Positions 1-10,139 are shown, counted from the stretch's first letter. The stretch is DNA of 64,000 bases from Selenomonas ruminantium subsp. ruminantium ATCC 12561 (GCF_000424065.1 NZ_AUJE01000011.1:1-64000), one strand, 5' to 3'. Program-made: numbers and translations. The notes: generated by a model from the sequence alone, not told the origin.

Positions 1-142
1 CTAAGCGTGAAGCCTGTCCCGAGATGAAGTATCTCATGGAGTAATCCAGTAAGATTCCTTGAAGAAGACAAGGTAGATAGGTTGGGAGTGGAAGTGCCGT
101 AAGGCATGCAGCGGACCAATACTAATAAATCGAGGGCTTATC
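1..142 (+). rRNA. rrl: 23S ribosomal RNA, 3' end (partial)
   Basis: The first ~140 bases read as the conserved 3' end of bacterial 23S rRNA, including the sarcin-distal tail with GCGGACCAATACTAATAAAT and the closing CGAGGGCTTA strand. The gene enters from outside the window on the left. The exact 3' end (about 142) is estimated from the terminal helix and could be a few bases off. A 5S gene and three tRNAs follow, as expected for the distal end of an rRNA operon. Confidence 0.95.
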
Positions 143-219
143 TTTCAAGAAACTGAAATGTTCAATACAAACGATTTCTTCTGTATAGTTTTGAATGTGC
201 ATAACATTCAAAAGAATAT

Positions 220-334
220 CTGGTGACGATAGCTGAGTGGTTCCACCTGTTCCCATACCGAACACAGTAGTTAAGCACTCATACGCCGAAAGTACTTGTC
301 TGGAGACGGACTGGGAGGATAGGGCGTTGCCAGT
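220..334 (+). rRNA. rrf: 5S ribosomal RNA
   Basis: About 115 nt starting CTGGTGACGATAGC, with the CCCATACCGAACACAG loop and the 3' strand ending GGGCGTTGCCAG; the ends pair (CTGG...CCAG). It lies about 78 bp after the 23S end and 6 bp before the tRNA-His gene, so it belongs to the same rRNA/tRNA transcript. Ends are placed by helix I pairing and may shift by one or two bases. Confidence 0.95.
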
Positions 335-339
335 TTCAT

Positions 340-416
340 GGCGGCTTTGGTGAAGCGGTTAACACACTGGATTGTGGCTCCAGCATGCATGGGTTCGATC
401 CCCATAAGTCGCCCCA
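340..416 (+). tRNA. tRNA-His(GTG)
   Basis: Cloverleaf with acceptor GCGGCTT/AAGTCGC, T-arm GGGTTCGATCCC and anticodon loop TTGTGGC (anticodon GTG). The extra G at 340 faces discriminator C413, the identity feature of tRNA-His. CCA is encoded at 414-416. Confidence 0.97.
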
Positions 417-428
417 TTTTTAATATTT

Positions 429-504
<76 letters not shown>

Positions 505-511
505 TATATAC

Positions 512-602
512 GGAGTGGTACTCAAGAGGCTGAAGAGGACGGTTTGCTAAATCGTTAGGCTGGGTAACCGGTGCGGAGGTTCGAATCCTCTCCACTCCGC
601 CA
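512..602 (+). tRNA. tRNA-Ser(GCT)
   Basis: A class II tRNA with a long variable arm. The acceptor is GGAGTGG/CCACTCC, the anticodon loop TTGCTAA (anticodon GCT), the T-arm GAGGTTCGAATCCTC, and CCA is encoded at 600-602. It is the last gene of the rRNA/tRNA transcript. Confidence 0.97.
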
Positions 603-612
603 CTTGAAATGA

Positions 613-640
613 TAGGTCATTGCTGAGCAATGGCCTTTTT
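613..640 (+). terminator. Terminator of the rRNA/tRNA operon
   Basis: A GGTCATTGCT/AGCAATGGCC hairpin with a 2-nt loop followed by CTTTTTG, 12 bp after tRNA-Ser. Confidence 0.85.
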
Positions 641-670
641 GTTTATTTCCGCATTTCTCATTTTGCCATA

Positions 671-708
671 AAAAATGACTGGTCAAACAATTGGCCAGTC
701 GTTTTTTT
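671..708 (-). terminator. Terminator of the arsR-nlpC/P60 operon
   Basis: Stem GACTGGCC/GGTCAGTC-type hairpin (one wobble) flanked by A6 and T7 runs, so it could work in both directions. It overlaps the stop codon of the minus-strand hydrolase gene. Confidence 0.8.
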
Positions 709-1474
709 ATTTTACTATATGTTTGCCGCCTAAATAGCGTGGAGCCCAGTAGTCATCTTTGAGCGTATCGACACGTACGCCCCGGCTGGAGCTGGCGTGG
801 ATGAATTTATCCTCGCCCAGATAAATACCGCAGTGTGAGGCACCGGCTTCGTAGGTGGTGAAAAAGACCAAATCTCCGGGAACAAGCTGCTGGCTGCTCT
901 TGGTACGCAGTCCCAGCTTGTACTGTTCATCGGCTGTGCGGGGAATATTGATGCCGTTTTTGGCAAAGACGTATTGCAGATAGCCTGAACAATCGAAAGC
1001 TTTGGGGGTAGCACCGCCAAATTGATAGGGAACGCCGATATAGGAACGGGCAGTTTTTAATAAGGCATTGACCTTGCTGCGGGCGAGAATCGGTGTATTA
1101 TTTGGAGCCAATGGCCCTTTCGATTTTAGCGTTGAGCTGTTTTTAGTAGGGAGGGGCTTATGAACATCGCTGCCCCATTTTACCTTTTTGGCCTTTTGCA
1201 AAGCCCGCCAGGTGGCATTATTGACGATACCCGTGATGCGGATCTTATTGTCACGCTGAAATTCTGCCACAGCTCGTTCGGTTTCTGCACCATAAATACC
1301 ATCCACAGAGGATATGGTATAGCCGACAGCCTGCAGTTTTTTCTGCAAGAGCAGTACATCATGCCCATGAGAGCCTTCTTGCAGGGTAGGGGACGCGAAA
1401 ACCGTCTGGGCAGCAAACATCATGCTAAGTCCCAGGATAGCTCCGGTTTTTAGAGCAAACTTTTTCATCATCAT
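707..1474 (-). CDS. Secreted NlpC/P60 peptidoglycan endopeptidase with PG-binding domain
   Basis: A predicted cell-wall hydrolase that cuts stem peptides. Residues 4-27 form a signal peptide ending VFA. Residues ~30-90 are a PG_binding_1 domain (LQxxLxxxGY, VDGIYGAET), and ~135-250 an NlpC/P60 (C40) domain. Visible catalytic residues are C162 (DCSGY), H214 (SHCG) and H226 (FIHAS). Three consecutive ATGs start the frame (1474, 1471, 1468). The AAAGGA at 1477-1482 sits best with one of the inner two, so the protein may be one or two residues shorter. It follows an ArsR-type regulator gene by 18 bp and is probably co-transcribed with it. Confidence 0.9.
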   Translation of the reverse strand: MMMKKFALKTGAILGLSMMFAAQTVFASPTLQEGSHGHDVLLLQKKLQAVGYTISSVDGIYGAETERAVAEFQRDNKIRITGIVNNATWRALQKAKKVKWGSDVHKPLPTKNSSTLKSKGPLAPNNTPILARSKVNALLKTARSYIGVPYQFGGATPKAFDCSGYLQYVFAKNGINIPRTADEQYKLGLRTKSSQQLVPGDLVFFTTYEAGASHCGIYLGEDKFIHASSSRGVRVDTLKDDYWAPRYLGGKHIVK

Positions 1475-1492
1475 CGTCCTTTCGGCAATATT

Positions 1493-1867
1493 TTATGCTT
1501 GTCTTTCCCGAACATGGTCAAGACCCTGCAGCATCAAGGTAAGTACATGGTCATCGTCAAGGGAATAAAAGGCTTCCTTGCCTGCCTTGCGGAATTTTAC
1601 CAGCCGGGCAGCGCGGAGCACACGCAGCTGATGGGAAATGGCTGACTGTCCCATTTGCAGGGATTCTGCAATATCGCATACACATAGTTCATCTTCTGCT
1701 GCCAACAAAGATAAGAGCTTGATGCGGGTTTTATCCCCGAGAATTTTGAACAGGTCTGCAAGCTCCAGACTGGTTTCATCATCAAGCTTGTGCAGAGTAC
1801 AGTGCTTAACCTTATCGGGATGAACATGATGTATATCGCAAATATCTGTTGTATTGGTTTCAGACAT
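1493..1867 (-). CDS. ArsR/SmtB-family metal-responsive repressor (zinc-sensor type)
   Basis: A 124-residue winged-helix repressor. The recognition helix region is QMGQSAISHQLRVLRAA. Two metal sites known in this family are visible. One is an alpha3-type ELCVCD (C62, C64, D65), probably completed by Cys/His in the N-terminal tail (C10, H13, H14, H16, C23). The other is an exact alpha5 zinc motif D105-x-H107-x10-H118-xx-E121. Both together resemble the zinc sensors ZiaR/SmtB. A good AGGAAGGA site precedes ATG 1867. It is the first gene of a two-gene operon with the NlpC/P60 hydrolase, so zinc-controlled expression of that hydrolase is inferred. Confidence 0.88.
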   Translation of the reverse strand: MSETNTTDICDIHHVHPDKVKHCTLHKLDDETSLELADLFKILGDKTRIKLLSLLAAEDELCVCDIAESLQMGQSAISHQLRVLRAARLVKFRKAGKEAFYSLDDDHVLTLMLQGLDHVRERQA

Positions 1868-2018
1868 AAAATTTGTATCCTTCCTAGTTTAGACTTACTG
1901 CTAATTATATCACAATTTTTACTGACGGTGAAAATTTTCTTAATACACAGTTAACAAGTTTCCGATCATAAATATCCCTATGTATATCTCATACACACTT
2001 AAATATTATTCAGACTAA

Positions 2019-2047
2019 TTGTAATCAATAGAAAAATAAGATATAAT
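2019..2047 (+). promoter_or_regulatory. Sigma-A type promoter of the dcuC-peptidase pair
   Basis: TTGTAA (2019-2024), a 17-bp spacer and a perfect TATAAT (2042-2047), 43 bp before the chosen start codon. Confidence 0.6.
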
Positions 2048-2090
2048 TATGTTTGCATAAATTATTTCAGTGAGCTTAGGAGGTATTTAT

Positions 2091-3365
2091 ATGTTACTCG
2101 CTGGCGGTATTATCGTTGTCCTGACTTTTGCGCTGATTATCAAGAAGATTGAAGCGCGGCTGGTACTCTTTCTGGCAGGCGTTATCATGTGTTTGATTGG
2201 CGGTTTGCCGGAAGATATCATGAAAGCCTTTATGAAGGCCATGACGAATAATTCTTTGGTGCCAACTATTTGTACGGTAATGGGTTTTTCCTATGTGATG
2301 AAACTCACCGAATGTGACCAGCATCTGGTGCAGTCGATTTCCGGAATTCTCAAAAAGGGACGTACGGTTTTGGTGCCCCTGTCCTTTTTCCTGACTTGGT
2401 GGATTAGTCTGGCCATTCCTTCAGCTGCCGGCTGCTCGGCTGCGGTGGGCAGTATTCTGATTCCGACCTTGATTGCCGCAGGTGTCCATCCGGCGATGGC
2501 AGCAGCTACGGTGCTGGCCGGAACGTGGGGCAGCGCCATCAGCCCGGGCAATGCCCATAATCCCTTTGTGGCAGATTTAGCCGGTACGGATATGATGACG
2601 GTCATCATCAACGAAACGCCGGCATCGATTATTGCATCGTTTGCCTGCATAGCGGTGATGACGGCTTATGCAGTGTTCATGAAAGAAGGTGCCAGTGAAG
2701 AACGCCGTGAGGCATATCTGGCCACGCTGGAAAAGGAACAGCACCATGATATGCATGACTTTAAGGTAAATCCGCTGCGGGCTGTTGTTCCTTTGGTACC
2801 GCTGTTACTGCTGATTTTGGGTTCCAAGCAGGTTGCGGTTCTGCCGGAAATGAGCGTGGCTCTGTCCATGATTATCGGTGTAGTTTTGGGACTCCTCGCT
2901 ACCTGGTCCAACGCGCAGGAAGTCTGCAAGAATTTCTTTGATGGTATGGGCAGCGCCTATGCCAATGTTATCGGTTTGATTGTCTGCGCTAGTGTATTCA
3001 CTACGGGGATGGCAGCAGTGGGCCTTACGGGGGCACTGACGGAAGTGATGAAGGGTTCCCAGTCGGCAGCTGCTGCTGCGGGTACCTTTGGCCCGTTCCT
3101 GATTGCTGTAATTTCCGGTTCCGGTGATGCGGCAGCCTTTGCCTTCAATGGTGCGGTGACGCCCTTCGCGGAAAGTTTTGGCATGAGCATTATGGATTTG
3201 GGGTCGCTCGCGCAGATTGCCGGGGCGATGGGCCGTTCCATGTCGCCTGTGGCTGGTGCTGCGATTATTTGTGCAGGTCTTGCCAAGGTCAACCCCATGG
3301 AAGTTTCCAAGCGCAATGCTCTGCCTTGTCTGGCAGCGGCGTTGGTACTGATGCTGTTCCTGTAA
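2091..3365 (+). CDS. DcuC-family C4-dicarboxylate carrier
   Basis: A 424-residue membrane protein with about 12 hydrophobic segments, read as a DcuC-type anaerobic C4-dicarboxylate (fumarate/succinate) carrier. Typical conserved stretches are IPSAAGCSAAVGSILIPTL and GTWGSAISPGNAHNPF. The frame is open from a GTG at 2070, but AGGAGG at 2078-2083 lies 7 nt before ATG 2091, so the start is placed there. An M20 peptidase gene follows 29 bp later and is probably co-transcribed. The substrate could instead be another short carboxylate or peptide-derived acid; the family assignment is firmer than the substrate. Confidence 0.82.
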   Translation: MLLAGGIIVVLTFALIIKKIEARLVLFLAGVIMCLIGGLPEDIMKAFMKAMTNNSLVPTICTVMGFSYVMKLTECDQHLVQSISGILKKGRTVLVPLSFFLTWWISLAIPSAAGCSAAVGSILIPTLIAAGVHPAMAAATVLAGTWGSAISPGNAHNPFVADLAGTDMMTVIINETPASIIASFACIAVMTAYAVFMKEGASEERREAYLATLEKEQHHDMHDFKVNPLRAVVPLVPLLLLILGSKQVAVLPEMSVALSMIIGVVLGLLATWSNAQEVCKNFFDGMGSAYANVIGLIVCASVFTTGMAAVGLTGALTEVMKGSQSAAAAAGTFGPFLIAVISGSGDAAAFAFNGAVTPFAESFGMSIMDLGSLAQIAGAMGRSMSPVAGAAIICAGLAKVNPMEVSKRNALPCLAAALVLMLFL

Positions 3366-3394
3366 TTTTAGCTTGATGGAAGAAGGTATAACAG

Positions 3395-4513
3395 ATGATT
3401 AATGAACAGCGTGTATTGGATGAATTTTTGGAACTGGTGCAGATTCGCTGCTCCACCCATGATGAGCGGGAAGTTGCTGACCTGCTCACGAAGCGTCTGA
3501 CGGATTTAGGCGGCAAGGTTAAGGAAGACAACGCCGGTGAAAAAATCGGCGGCAATACCGGCAATCTGGTAGCGGATTTTCCGGGAACGATAGAGGCACC
3601 AACCGTCATGCTGACCGCGCATATGGATTGCGTGGAACCCTGTGCCGGTGTGAAGCCGGTGGTAAAAGACGGCATTATCCGTTCGGATGGCACGACGATT
3701 TTAGGCGGTGACGATAAGGCAGGCGTAGTGGCGATTTTGGAAACCCTGCGCCAGCTCAAGGAAAAGAATATTCCGCATGGGCCGCTGCAGGTTGTCTTTA
3801 CCGTAGCTGAGGAAAATGGCGTACATGGTTCGCAGAACCTTGACCAGAGCCTGTTGCATGCCGATTTTGGCTATACGCTGGATACCCATAATCACCCGGG
3901 GAATATGACTTTTATGGCACCGGGCAAGAATCAGATTAAGATTCATATTGAGGGCAAGGCCAGTCATGCTGGTGTAAATCCCGAAGCGGGTATTAATGCG
4001 ATATGTGCCGCAGGACTATTGATTGCCGATGCCCCGCAGGGACGTATTGATGAGGAAACCACCTGCAATCTGGGCAAAATTGTCGGTGGTTCTGCTACCA
4101 ATGTCGTAGCCGAAACCTGTGATGTGTTCTACGAAAGCCGCAGCCGCAACAAAGCGAAACTGGATAAGATTACGCAGGAAATCTGCGACCATTTTGTAAA
4201 CGGCGCGGAAAAGACCAGCTGTAAGATTACAGCCGAAGTCAGTCCGGACTATGGCCCCTATCTGCTGGACAAAGATGCTCCCGCTATACAGATGGCCATT
4301 AAAGCAGCTGAAAGGCTGGGCCTGCCGGTGAATCTGGAAGAATCCGGCGGTGGTTCGGACGCAAACCATTTCAATACCTATGGTATTCCTACCGTAGTGC
4401 TTTCTGTAGGGATGGAAAATGCTCATACCAAGGACGAATACATTGAAGAAAAGGATTTGTATGATGCCGCCAGATGGGCGCTGGAAATCGTCAAAACCGC
4501 AGCGGAAAAGTAA
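3395..4513 (+). CDS. M20-family dizinc peptidase (PepT/YqjE-like)
   Basis: A 372-residue cytosolic metallopeptidase of the M20 family. The dizinc-site motifs are visible: TAHMD (H76, D78), GGDDKAG (bridging D106) and the catalytic/ligand pair EE at 139-140, with the PepT-like SGGGSDANHF further on. Length matches peptidase T-like proteins. It is expected to cleave small peptides. AAGAAGG precedes the ATG. It follows the DcuC-type carrier closely, suggesting joint use of a transported substrate, which is inference. Confidence 0.85.
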   Translation: MINEQRVLDEFLELVQIRCSTHDEREVADLLTKRLTDLGGKVKEDNAGEKIGGNTGNLVADFPGTIEAPTVMLTAHMDCVEPCAGVKPVVKDGIIRSDGTTILGGDDKAGVVAILETLRQLKEKNIPHGPLQVVFTVAEENGVHGSQNLDQSLLHADFGYTLDTHNHPGNMTFMAPGKNQIKIHIEGKASHAGVNPEAGINAICAAGLLIADAPQGRIDEETTCNLGKIVGGSATNVVAETCDVFYESRSRNKAKLDKITQEICDHFVNGAEKTSCKITAEVSPDYGPYLLDKDAPAIQMAIKAAERLGLPVNLEESGGGSDANHFNTYGIPTVVLSVGMENAHTKDEYIEEKDLYDAARWALEIVKTAAEK

Positions 4514-4523
4514 ATAGACGAAA

Positions 4524-4560
4524 AAAAGGCCATGGAGCGGGATTAACTCCATGGCCTTTT
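4524..4560 (+). terminator. Terminator after the M20 peptidase
   Basis: A 14-bp perfect stem AAAAGGCCATGGAG/CTCCATGGCCTTTT with a 9-nt loop, ending in T4. It starts 10 bp after the stop codon. Confidence 0.85.
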
Positions 4561-4838
4561 AGGGAAGGGATGATAAAAAATTTGAGAAATGGGAAGCAAG
4601 AAGGGTGGGATATTCCTTCTTGTTTAGGGAATCAATAAGAGCATGTAACTTGGGGGATTAACCAAGTATCTCTTACCGACAAGCTTATTATAGCGAAGTT
4701 TTATGAAAACAATATGTAACTGAGGTTACAAAACACAAAAAAATGATATTTTTTTGCCGAAAAATTTTCAGCTAGCTTTAATATTAGTGTGATAAAATGG
4801 AAACGATAAGAAAATTTGGATGTAATGAGGTGATTCCT
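4561..4838. other. Intergenic stretch before the M48 gene
   Basis: An AT-rich gap with no convincing ORF on either strand. It holds a small ACTTGG/CCAAGT dyad near 4649-4668 of unknown meaning and the promoter candidate listed next. Confidence 0.5.
4754..4782 (+). promoter_or_regulatory. Candidate promoter of the M48 protease gene
   Basis: TTGCCG (4754-4759), a 17-bp spacer and TTTAAT (4777-4782). A start site near 4789 leaves only ~8 nt ahead of the ATG at 4797, which favours the downstream TTG start at 4839. Confidence 0.45.
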
Positions 4839-6647
4839 TTGTTTATTCGCAGCTTGCATAAAAAAATAACTACGATTGTAGCTACCGGTTTAGTGGGGGC
4901 TGGTATATGGCTGCCCTTGCCTAAAGCTGAGGCCGTAGATGCCTGGGGAGCGGCGGCACAGGCTTTGGGCGTATTTGCAGCCTATCAGTCCAGCCTGGCC
5001 AGTATTTTGGATTTGGGTAACAATGTCAGTGCGCAGGTGCAAAGCCGGGCGCAGGATTTGGAACAGAACGGCCTTGACCCCAATGCCCATGATGTACAGG
5101 TGGTCGACCAGGTGATGGAACAGCTGGTTAATAAGGGGGATTACGTGCTGAAGGTTAATTCCCTGCCGTTTATTTGGGCAGTGAACGATAGCAAGGACTT
5201 TAATGCGGCCTGTTATCCGACCAATTATATCAGCATTAACCGGGCACTGGTGCGGGGGCTGAATCTCGAACCAGATGAACTGGCGGCGGTATTTGCCCAT
5301 GAAATGACGCATGGCCTGGAACAGCACAGTGCCAAGAATTATGCCAAGGCCGTAGCCCAGTATATGGGCATGAGCATGATCAATATGGAAACCGGCTCCA
5401 TGGACTGGAATAAGCTCAATGGGCTGGCAGGTTACTCCATTGCCAAAAACATCACCCTGCCCACGGAGAATGAAGCCGATGAAGGCGGTTTTTACATCAT
5501 GACCAGCGCCGGTTTTAATCCCGGCGGCGGTGCAGCGGCCATGGCTCGTATGGGATATTATCTCACCTACGAAACCCAGAACTTTTTGGAATATCAGGAC
5601 CCTGACCCCAAAAAACAGGAACGGGAAAGCTACAGCGATCACCCTGAGACCAGGCAGCGTGAGGAACGGCTGGCAAAACTCATGTCCGACTATGGCTGTG
5701 GCCATGTGACGGTGCAGAACAGGCAGGATATCTATATCGATGGCGAAAAACTCCTGACGGTGACGCCCACCTCTGAGGATTACGATAACACTGTGGAAAC
5801 GGCCTATCTAACGGCTGGTGCACTGGCCAAAGCCTTTCATGACTATGATCGTATTCAAGGCTGGAATTTCCGTACAGATAGTACGGGCCGCATAACCTGT
5901 CTGTCCAATGACCGGGTCAATGTTGCATTGTTGGATAATTTGGCGAAAACACAAACTGGCGAAAAATTGCAGGCACTCGTGGAGAAAGCCTATGCGCGTG
6001 AAGCGGTTGACGGCGCCCGGAATAAAATGTGGGCGGCTGCTGTGAAACGGGTACAGGCATTGGATAACCGGCGGGAAGATGTGCTCAATGCCGATGGCAA
6101 AGCCGTAAAAAAGATGCGGGAAAACGCCGATGCCTACAGCGATTTCGGCTGGGGTGAAAAGGCCAACTTGCAGATGAAACGCGTATTTGCCAGCCGCAAG
6201 CTGGACAATCTGGCGGAAAGCCAGGCCATCAGTGCCCGTGCAAAGGCGGTAAATGGTGACTTTGCCGGAGCACTCAGCGAAGCGGATAAGGCCGTAGCAA
6301 CGGACAGCAAGAACATCTACACCTACCTCAACCGGGCAGATATCTATCATATGCAGGGCGAATGGGATAAAGCCCTGGCCGATTTGGCCAAAGCCAAGGA
6401 AATCGACAAGAAAAATGCCATTTCCTATTACCTGGCAGCCGTGATTGAGGACGAACAGGGAAACAGTGAGGCAGCCAAGGCGGATTTTGCCGAACTTTAC
6501 CGCCTGCAGCCCAAATCGGTGAGCAAAATTCCTGATGTTTATTTGCAGGACATTGCCCCCAAAGAATACAATGCACGGGAAAAGAAAAAAGCCGAGGCGC
6601 GGAAAAAATACGCGGAAGAGTGGAAGAAGTCGCATAAAGACAAATAG
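4839..6647 (+). CDS. Secreted M48-family metalloprotease with TPR repeats
   Basis: A zinc metalloprotease exported across the inner membrane, resembling BepA-type envelope quality-control proteases. From the TTG at 4839 it has a signal peptide (KK, hydrophobic core, AEA at 30-32). The zinc motif is HEMTH (H154, H158) with a downstream ENEAD. C-terminal TPR-like helices follow (AKAVNGDFAGALSEADKA, RADIYHMQGEWDKAL), and a Lys-rich tail ends the protein. The frame is open from ATG 4797, but GAGGTG at 4827-4832 lies 6 nt before TTG 4839 and gives a cleaner signal peptide. A strong terminator follows, so it is monocistronic. Confidence 0.85.
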   Translation: MFIRSLHKKITTIVATGLVGAGIWLPLPKAEAVDAWGAAAQALGVFAAYQSSLASILDLGNNVSAQVQSRAQDLEQNGLDPNAHDVQVVDQVMEQLVNKGDYVLKVNSLPFIWAVNDSKDFNAACYPTNYISINRALVRGLNLEPDELAAVFAHEMTHGLEQHSAKNYAKAVAQYMGMSMINMETGSMDWNKLNGLAGYSIAKNITLPTENEADEGGFYIMTSAGFNPGGGAAAMARMGYYLTYETQNFLEYQDPDPKKQERESYSDHPETRQREERLAKLMSDYGCGHVTVQNRQDIYIDGEKLLTVTPTSEDYDNTVETAYLTAGALAKAFHDYDRIQGWNFRTDSTGRITCLSNDRVNVALLDNLAKTQTGEKLQALVEKAYAREAVDGARNKMWAAAVKRVQALDNRREDVLNADGKAVKKMRENADAYSDFGWGEKANLQMKRVFASRKLDNLAESQAISARAKAVNGDFAGALSEADKAVATDSKNIYTYLNRADIYHMQGEWDKALADLAKAKEIDKKNAISYYLAAVIEDEQGNSEAAKADFAELYRLQPKSVSKIPDVYLQDIAPKEYNAREKKKAEARKKYAEEWKKSHKDK

Positions 6648-6649
6648 AT

Positions 6650-6691
6650 AAAAGCGATTGCAGAGGAACTATTGCTGATGCAATCGCTTTT
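6650..6691 (+). terminator. Terminator after the M48 protease
   Basis: Perfect 13-bp stem AAAAGCGATTGCA/TGCAATCGCTTTT with a 16-nt loop. Confidence 0.8.
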
Positions 6692-6695
6692 ATGA

Positions 6696-7385
<690 letters not shown>

Positions 7386-7390
7386 CAGCA

Positions 7391-7434
7391 AAAAATGAGC
7401 CTGACCGCTAAATGGTGGTCAGGCTCAAAATTTT
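7391..7434. terminator. Bidirectional terminator between recombinase and lacI-type gene
   Basis: Stem TGAGCCTGACC/GGTCAGGCTCA flanked by A5 and T4 runs, between two convergent genes. Confidence 0.85.
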
Positions 7435-7452
7435 ATTGGTCATTTGTGGAGA

Positions 7453-8469
7453 TTAGAGGTTTTCAAAGAGTTTTATTTCATTTTTGTAAATGAATTCCTC
7501 TTTTTCCGGCAGCCGTCCATGTACCAGGTATTCAAAGGCTTTGTTGACAGCACTGAATCCTTGCCGGTAGGGGTGCTGGTAGATGGTGGCCTTGATGATG
7601 CCGAACTGCATCATTTCTACGGTGGTGGGAACGGTGTCGAAGGCGATGATCAAGGGCCGTTTTTCTTCCGGCAACTGCATGACGGCACGGCAGGTGCCGT
7701 AGACACCGGCGGCCAAAATGCTGATGGCATTGATTTCCGGATGAGCGGTTAAAAGCTCCTTGGTTTTTTCGTAGGCGTAAATGTCATCATCATTGTTTTC
7801 CAGCACGGTTGCCAGCTGAAAATCCGGCAATCGCTGCATGCGGGATTTGAAACCTTCCAGACGGAGGCGATGACCGCGCAGTTTCAGGCTGCCGAGGATA
7901 ATGGCCAGATTGGCTGTTTTGCCCACGAGCGCTTCCATCAGTGCACAGGATGTTATGCCGCCGTTGTAGTAGTCACTGCCCACATAGCAATGGCGCTTTG
8001 TACCTTCAATATCGTTGTTGACGGTTACCACGAAGACGCCTTTGTCAATCATGCGATTGATTTGGCTGACAATAGCTGGGTCATCAATGGGGTTGATGAT
8101 GAGCGCCTGTACCTGGTCTTCGATTTTTTGCAGGGTTGCTAACTGTTTGGCCGGGTCATAACCTTTCATCGTATGGTATTTTATTTGGACACCATAGATT
8201 TGATATTGGGCAGCTGCTTCTTCCATGCCCTTTAGTACATCGTCAAAGAAGGGGTTGTTCTCAGAGGGGATTACAATGCCGATGACTGGTCTTTTTTTTC
8301 GGGCTGAAAGTGCTTTGCCGGCAGGGTTGGGGGTATAGCCTAATTCCTTGGCGATTTGACGGATTTTGTCAGCGGTTTCTGAGTTTACCCGGCCGCGGCC
8401 ATTTAATGCGCGGTCTACTGTGCCTCGGGAAACACCGCATATTTCCGCAATACTTTTCATCGTAACCAT
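7453..8469 (-). CDS. LacI-family regulator of the pentose operon
   Basis: A 338-residue repressor with an N-terminal LacI helix-turn-helix (MKSIAEICGVSRGTVDRAL) and a periplasmic-binding-protein-like sugar domain from ~60. GGAGGT lies 6 nt before ATG 8469. It is the last gene of the six-gene xylB-to-lacI operon, 53 bp after the xylosidase gene. The natural inference is that it senses a pentose or xylo-oligosaccharide and binds the two palindromes in the 15.2-15.5 kb control region, making it autoregulated. The ligand cannot be read from the sequence. Confidence 0.85.
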   Translation of the reverse strand: MVTMKSIAEICGVSRGTVDRALNGRGRVNSETADKIRQIAKELGYTPNPAGKALSARKKRPVIGIVIPSENNPFFDDVLKGMEEAAAQYQIYGVQIKYHTMKGYDPAKQLATLQKIEDQVQALIINPIDDPAIVSQINRMIDKGVFVVTVNNDIEGTKRHCYVGSDYYNGGITSCALMEALVGKTANLAIILGSLKLRGHRLRLEGFKSRMQRLPDFQLATVLENNDDDIYAYEKTKELLTAHPEINAISILAAGVYGTCRAVMQLPEEKRPLIIAFDTVPTTVEMMQFGIIKATIYQHPYRQGFSAVNKAFEYLVHGRLPEKEEFIYKNEIKLFENL

Positions 8470-8522
8470 GCCTGTACCTCCAGTTAGCTCTTTTATCTAT
8501 TATTTTAACAAGTAACGTGAAT

Positions 8523-10139
8523 TCAGTCCAGTTCCTTGTAAGTGAAATAATCAAAGTCAGCGGGAAGCGCTGTGCCGGTAATATCAATGGCGTTTATGCC
8601 GACGAAAGCACCAGTGAAGAATCCGCCGCCGCGCACATAGTCATCGGAGAGTTTCCAGCTGGGCAGTTCTATGGGCAGGGTGTGGAAGGTTTCGCCATCG
8701 AAGGAATAAGCGTATTGGTAGATTCTGCCGCGCACGGATACCTTGAAGTGGACGGTCTTTACTTCATCGGGAATGGGGATTTCTGCTCCGGCAAGCGGCA
8801 TGGAGAAGGTGCCGTTGTCGGCGGTGACCAAATCGATGATACGGCCTTTTTCTTCGTTCCAGGTCACATGGATGCTGGACCAGTTTTCCGTATTGTAGTA
8901 GCAGGTAAGACCGGCCATCTGCTGGAAGGAGTTCGGAGAAAATTCCACGCTGGTTCCAGCATCGAAATTGAAGGACTGCCAGCGGCGGGCAATATGGGCC
9001 TGGGTAAATTTGGACTGCAGGGATTCGCGGCCGTACAGGCGCAGGAAGCCGGGACGGGCGGTGAGACTGCCCAAATGCTCACTGAAGGGGATACGCAGGG
9101 TCTGGAAGTTGATGTTTAAGGTGTCCTTATCGAAGTCATCGCGTTCTTCGTAAGTCGGTGCCCATTCCTGCTGGGGCAGGTCAGGTGCTTCGACTTCTAA
9201 GGAACCCTGCTGACCGCCAACGACTACGGGCCAGCCGTCCTGCCATTCGATTTTTTGGATGGCGGTTTCTCTGCCCAGCGGACAGAAGGCATGCTGTTCG
9301 CGTTCGCGGCTGGGGAAGCCGGCGGGGGCAGGCAGGGGTCTGCCAGTCAGATGGGCTAAGTACCACTGGCCGTTTTGCGTTTCGACTAATGATGCATGGC
9401 CGCATTTCTGCAGGGGGTTATGGACTTCCTTCCATGCCGACAGCAGGGGATAGTCCGGCTGTATTTCATAGGGCCCGTGGATAGTCTTGCTGCGGGCGAT
9501 GGTCTCAGAATGCTGATACGTCGTGCCGCCTTCAGCTGTCATGAGGTAATACATATCGTTGATATAGTAAAGGTGGGGACCTTCGGTATAGGCAATATCG
9601 GTACCCTTATAGATGATTTCCGGCTTGCCGATGAGTTTTTCTTCGGCTACGGAATATTCCTGCAGGGCAATGCCGTAGAAATTATGATGGTAGACGCGCT
9701 GATCCCAGTACATATTGACCAGATATTTTTTGCCGCTGGGGTCATGGAACAGGGAGGCATCAAAGCCAGCACCGTTCAGGAGTATCGGTTTTGACCAGGG
9801 GCCTTTTATGTCTTCGGCGGTGGTCAGGTAGTTATGACAATCCTTCCACATGCCGTCTACGACCTTTACATCGGTGTAAATGAGCCAGAACTTGCCATCG
9901 GCATAGGAAAGGTCAGGTGCCCAGATGCCGCCGGAATCCGGATTGCCTTTCATATCCAGAAATTCCGTGGTGGAAAGGGGATGGGCAACGAGGTGCCAAT
10001 GTACTAAATCTTTGGAATGATGAATCTGCACACCGGGGAACCACTCGAAGGTGGAGGTGGCAATATAGTAGTCATCGCCTGCCCGGACAATGCTGGGGTC
10101 GGGGTTAAAGCCTTTTAATACGGGATTTTGAATGTTCAT
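8523..10139 (-). CDS. xsa: GH43 beta-xylosidase/alpha-L-arabinofuranosidase (SXA-like)
   Basis: An intracellular enzyme releasing xylose from the non-reducing ends of xylo-oligosaccharides, with arabinofuranosidase side activity in the characterised homologue. There is no signal peptide. A five-bladed GH43 propeller occupies the N-terminal ~320 residues and a beta-sandwich the rest. The catalytic base D14 (FNPDPS), the acid E186 (AYTEGP), the third acidic residue D127 and the subsite -1 R290 all fall at the positions I recall for S. ruminantium SXA, which is also 538 residues. GGAGA precedes ATG 10139. It follows the GPH symporter by 27 bp, consistent with import of xylosides followed by cytosolic cleavage. 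Confidence 0.96.
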   Translation of the reverse strand: MNIQNPVLKGFNPDPSIVRAGDDYYIATSTFEWFPGVQIHHSKDLVHWHLVAHPLSTTEFLDMKGNPDSGGIWAPDLSYADGKFWLIYTDVKVVDGMWKDCHNYLTTAEDIKGPWSKPILLNGAGFDASLFHDPSGKKYLVNMYWDQRVYHHNFYGIALQEYSVAEEKLIGKPEIIYKGTDIAYTEGPHLYYINDMYYLMTAEGGTTYQHSETIARSKTIHGPYEIQPDYPLLSAWKEVHNPLQKCGHASLVETQNGQWYLAHLTGRPLPAPAGFPSREREQHAFCPLGRETAIQKIEWQDGWPVVVGGQQGSLEVEAPDLPQQEWAPTYEERDDFDKDTLNINFQTLRIPFSEHLGSLTARPGFLRLYGRESLQSKFTQAHIARRWQSFNFDAGTSVEFSPNSFQQMAGLTCYYNTENWSSIHVTWNEEKGRIIDLVTADNGTFSMPLAGAEIPIPDEVKTVHFKVSVRGRIYQYAYSFDGETFHTLPIELPSWKLSDDYVRGGGFFTGAFVGINAIDITGTALPADFDYFTYKELD

